From contig JAQTNZ010000184.1 of NCBI GenBank assembly GCA_028713595.1, positions 1-5,880 on the forward strand: 5,880 bases of DNA, read 5' to 3'. This DNA is from Methylovulum sp. Lineage in GTDB: Bacteria; Pseudomonadota; Gammaproteobacteria; Methylococcales; Methylomonadaceae. A program made the position numbers and the translations under genes. Positions 5,118 through 5,880 of this stretch are shown piece by piece. The notes below the pieces were generated by a model. The model searched no databases and was not told the DNA's origin. It saw only the letters and a list, made by a program, of their open reading frames with translations. Positions within the stretch are counted from its first letter, which is position 1. Each line of letters begins with the position of its first letter.

Positions 5118-5880
5118 ATGGCTGACGCATTAAAAACCACGCATCATGGCGGTTGTCCGCATGATTGCCCTGACACCTGCTCTATGGTGTTTGAAGTTGA
5201 AGACGGCAAACTGACCGGAGTCAAGGGTAATCCCCATCATCCCATGACACGCGGCGGCCTGTGCGTCAAGCTTAAAGACTACGAAAAACGCCATTATCAT
5301 CCTGACCGTTTGTTATACCCTATGCGCCGCATCGGCCCTAAAGGTACGAAGCAGTTTGAGCGTATCAGTTGGGATGAGGCTTTGACGGAAATCGTCAGCC
5401 GTTGGCAAGCCATTATTGCCGAACACGGTGCGCAAGCCATCGTCCCTTACAGCTATTTGGGCAACCAAGGCTTGGTGCATGGCCTTAATGGCGGTGATGC
5501 GTTTTTTAACCGTTTGGGTGCGACCGTCACCGAGCGGACGTTTTGTGGTGAAGGCTCCAGCACCGCGTGGTTGCTGACCGTAGGCCCGACGGCGGGGGTA
5601 GACCCCGAAAGTTTCATCCATGCCAAGTACATCATTATCTGGGCCTGCAATTCGGTCAGCACCAATTTACACCATTGGCACATTATCAAAGAAGCCCAGA
5701 AAAAAGGCGCGAAAGTGGTGGTGATTGATGCTTACGCCTCCAAAACCGCCAAAGAAGCCGACTGGCATATCGCGCCTAAGCCCGGCACCGATGGCGCGTT
5801 GGCAATGGCAATGATCCATACCCTGATTGCCGAAGGGCTGGTGGATCAGGATTATGTCGATAACTACACGGTCGGTTTTG
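5118..5880 (+). CDS. Molybdopterin (bis-MGD) oxidoreductase, N-terminal part, cut by the window end
   Basis: The first 254 codons of a gene that continues past the right edge. It belongs to the DMSO reductase superfamily (COG0243), whose members carry a 4Fe-4S cluster and a bis-molybdopterin guanine dinucleotide cofactor. The N-terminus has the cluster motif Cys13-x3-Cys17-x3-Cys21-x27-Cys49 followed by Lys51, then DRLLYPMRRIGPKG (63-76) and FERISWDEAL (80-89), which open the main molybdopterin domain. ERTFCGEGSS at 139-148 places Cys143 where the protein ligand to molybdenum is expected, by alignment with the Cys/Sec of formate dehydrogenases and Cys of periplasmic nitrate reductase. The cofactor-binding WACNSVSTNLHHW is at 175-187. 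There is no twin-arginine or Sec signal, so the protein is probably cytoplasmic. The CPHDCPDTC style matches a branch of stand-alone, poorly characterised oxidoreductases; substrate and partners are unknown. Full-length relatives are typically around 700 residues. Confidence 0.92.
   Translation, partial: MADALKTTHHGGCPHDCPDTCSMVFEVEDGKLTGVKGNPHHPMTRGGLCVKLKDYEKRHYHPDRLLYPMRRIGPKGTKQFERISWDEALTEIVSRWQAIIAEHGAQAIVPYSYLGNQGLVHGLNGGDAFFNRLGATVTERTFCGEGSSTAWLLTVGPTAGVDPESFIHAKYIIIWACNSVSTNLHHWHIIKEAQKKGAKVVVIDAYASKTAKEADWHIAPKPGTDGALAMAMIHTLIAEGLVDQDYVDNYTVGF

Noticed and set aside
5313..5689. Minus-strand open frames opposite the molybdopterin oxidoreductase
   Set aside because: The plus-strand reading is continuous from 5118 to the window edge with iron-sulfur and molybdopterin motifs, so the opposite frames are shadows.

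Overview
The window reads as chromosomal housekeeping DNA from a gammaproteobacterium of roughly 50% G+C. The order nnr-tsaE-amiB-mutL-miaA is the gammaproteobacterial cluster known from E. coli (yjeF-yjeE-amiB-mutL-miaA-hfq) and Pseudomonas. Codon use and protein style are compatible with a methanotroph such as Methylomonas or Methylobacter (Methylococcales), but that placement is an impression and no marker here proves it.

Positions 1-804 hold the 3' part of nnr (NAD(P)H-hydrate repair) overlapping tsaE (tRNA t6A synthesis) by an ATGA. A 76-bp AT-rich gap with a plausible promoter precedes amiB, a secreted cell-wall amidase used in daughter-cell separation. mutL (mismatch repair) and miaA (tRNA i6A37 prenylation) follow at gaps of 17 and 20 bp, so amiB-mutL-miaA is probably one transcript that may also receive read-through from nnr-tsaE. 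A low-GC hairpin plus U-tract at the very end of miaA, with the miaA stop codon in its loop, probably closes the operon.

Positions 4854-5117 (264 bp) separate this operon from a new unit. hfq, which usually follows miaA in gammaproteobacteria, is absent from this spot. The gap instead contains a 44-codon open frame whose first ~20 residues look like the N-terminus of a SAM-dependent methyltransferase family and whose remainder seems collapsed; I read it as a decayed gene remnant. It is followed by an AT-rich stretch with a 13-bp imperfect direct repeat and a 7-bp inverted repeat that may be the promoter/operator of the next gene.

From 5118 to the right edge runs the start of a molybdopterin (bis-MGD) oxidoreductase with an N-terminal 4Fe-4S motif and no export signal. 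Its substrate cannot be told from the sequence.

No tRNA, rRNA, CRISPR array, insertion sequence or complete mobile element is visible, and I see no convincing new multi-gene system. The points most worth a second look are the nuclease-type MutL with a variant metal motif (DAHA in place of DQHA), the methyltransferase remnant at the lost miaA-hfq junction, and the uncharacterised molybdoenzyme with its repeat-bearing upstream region.
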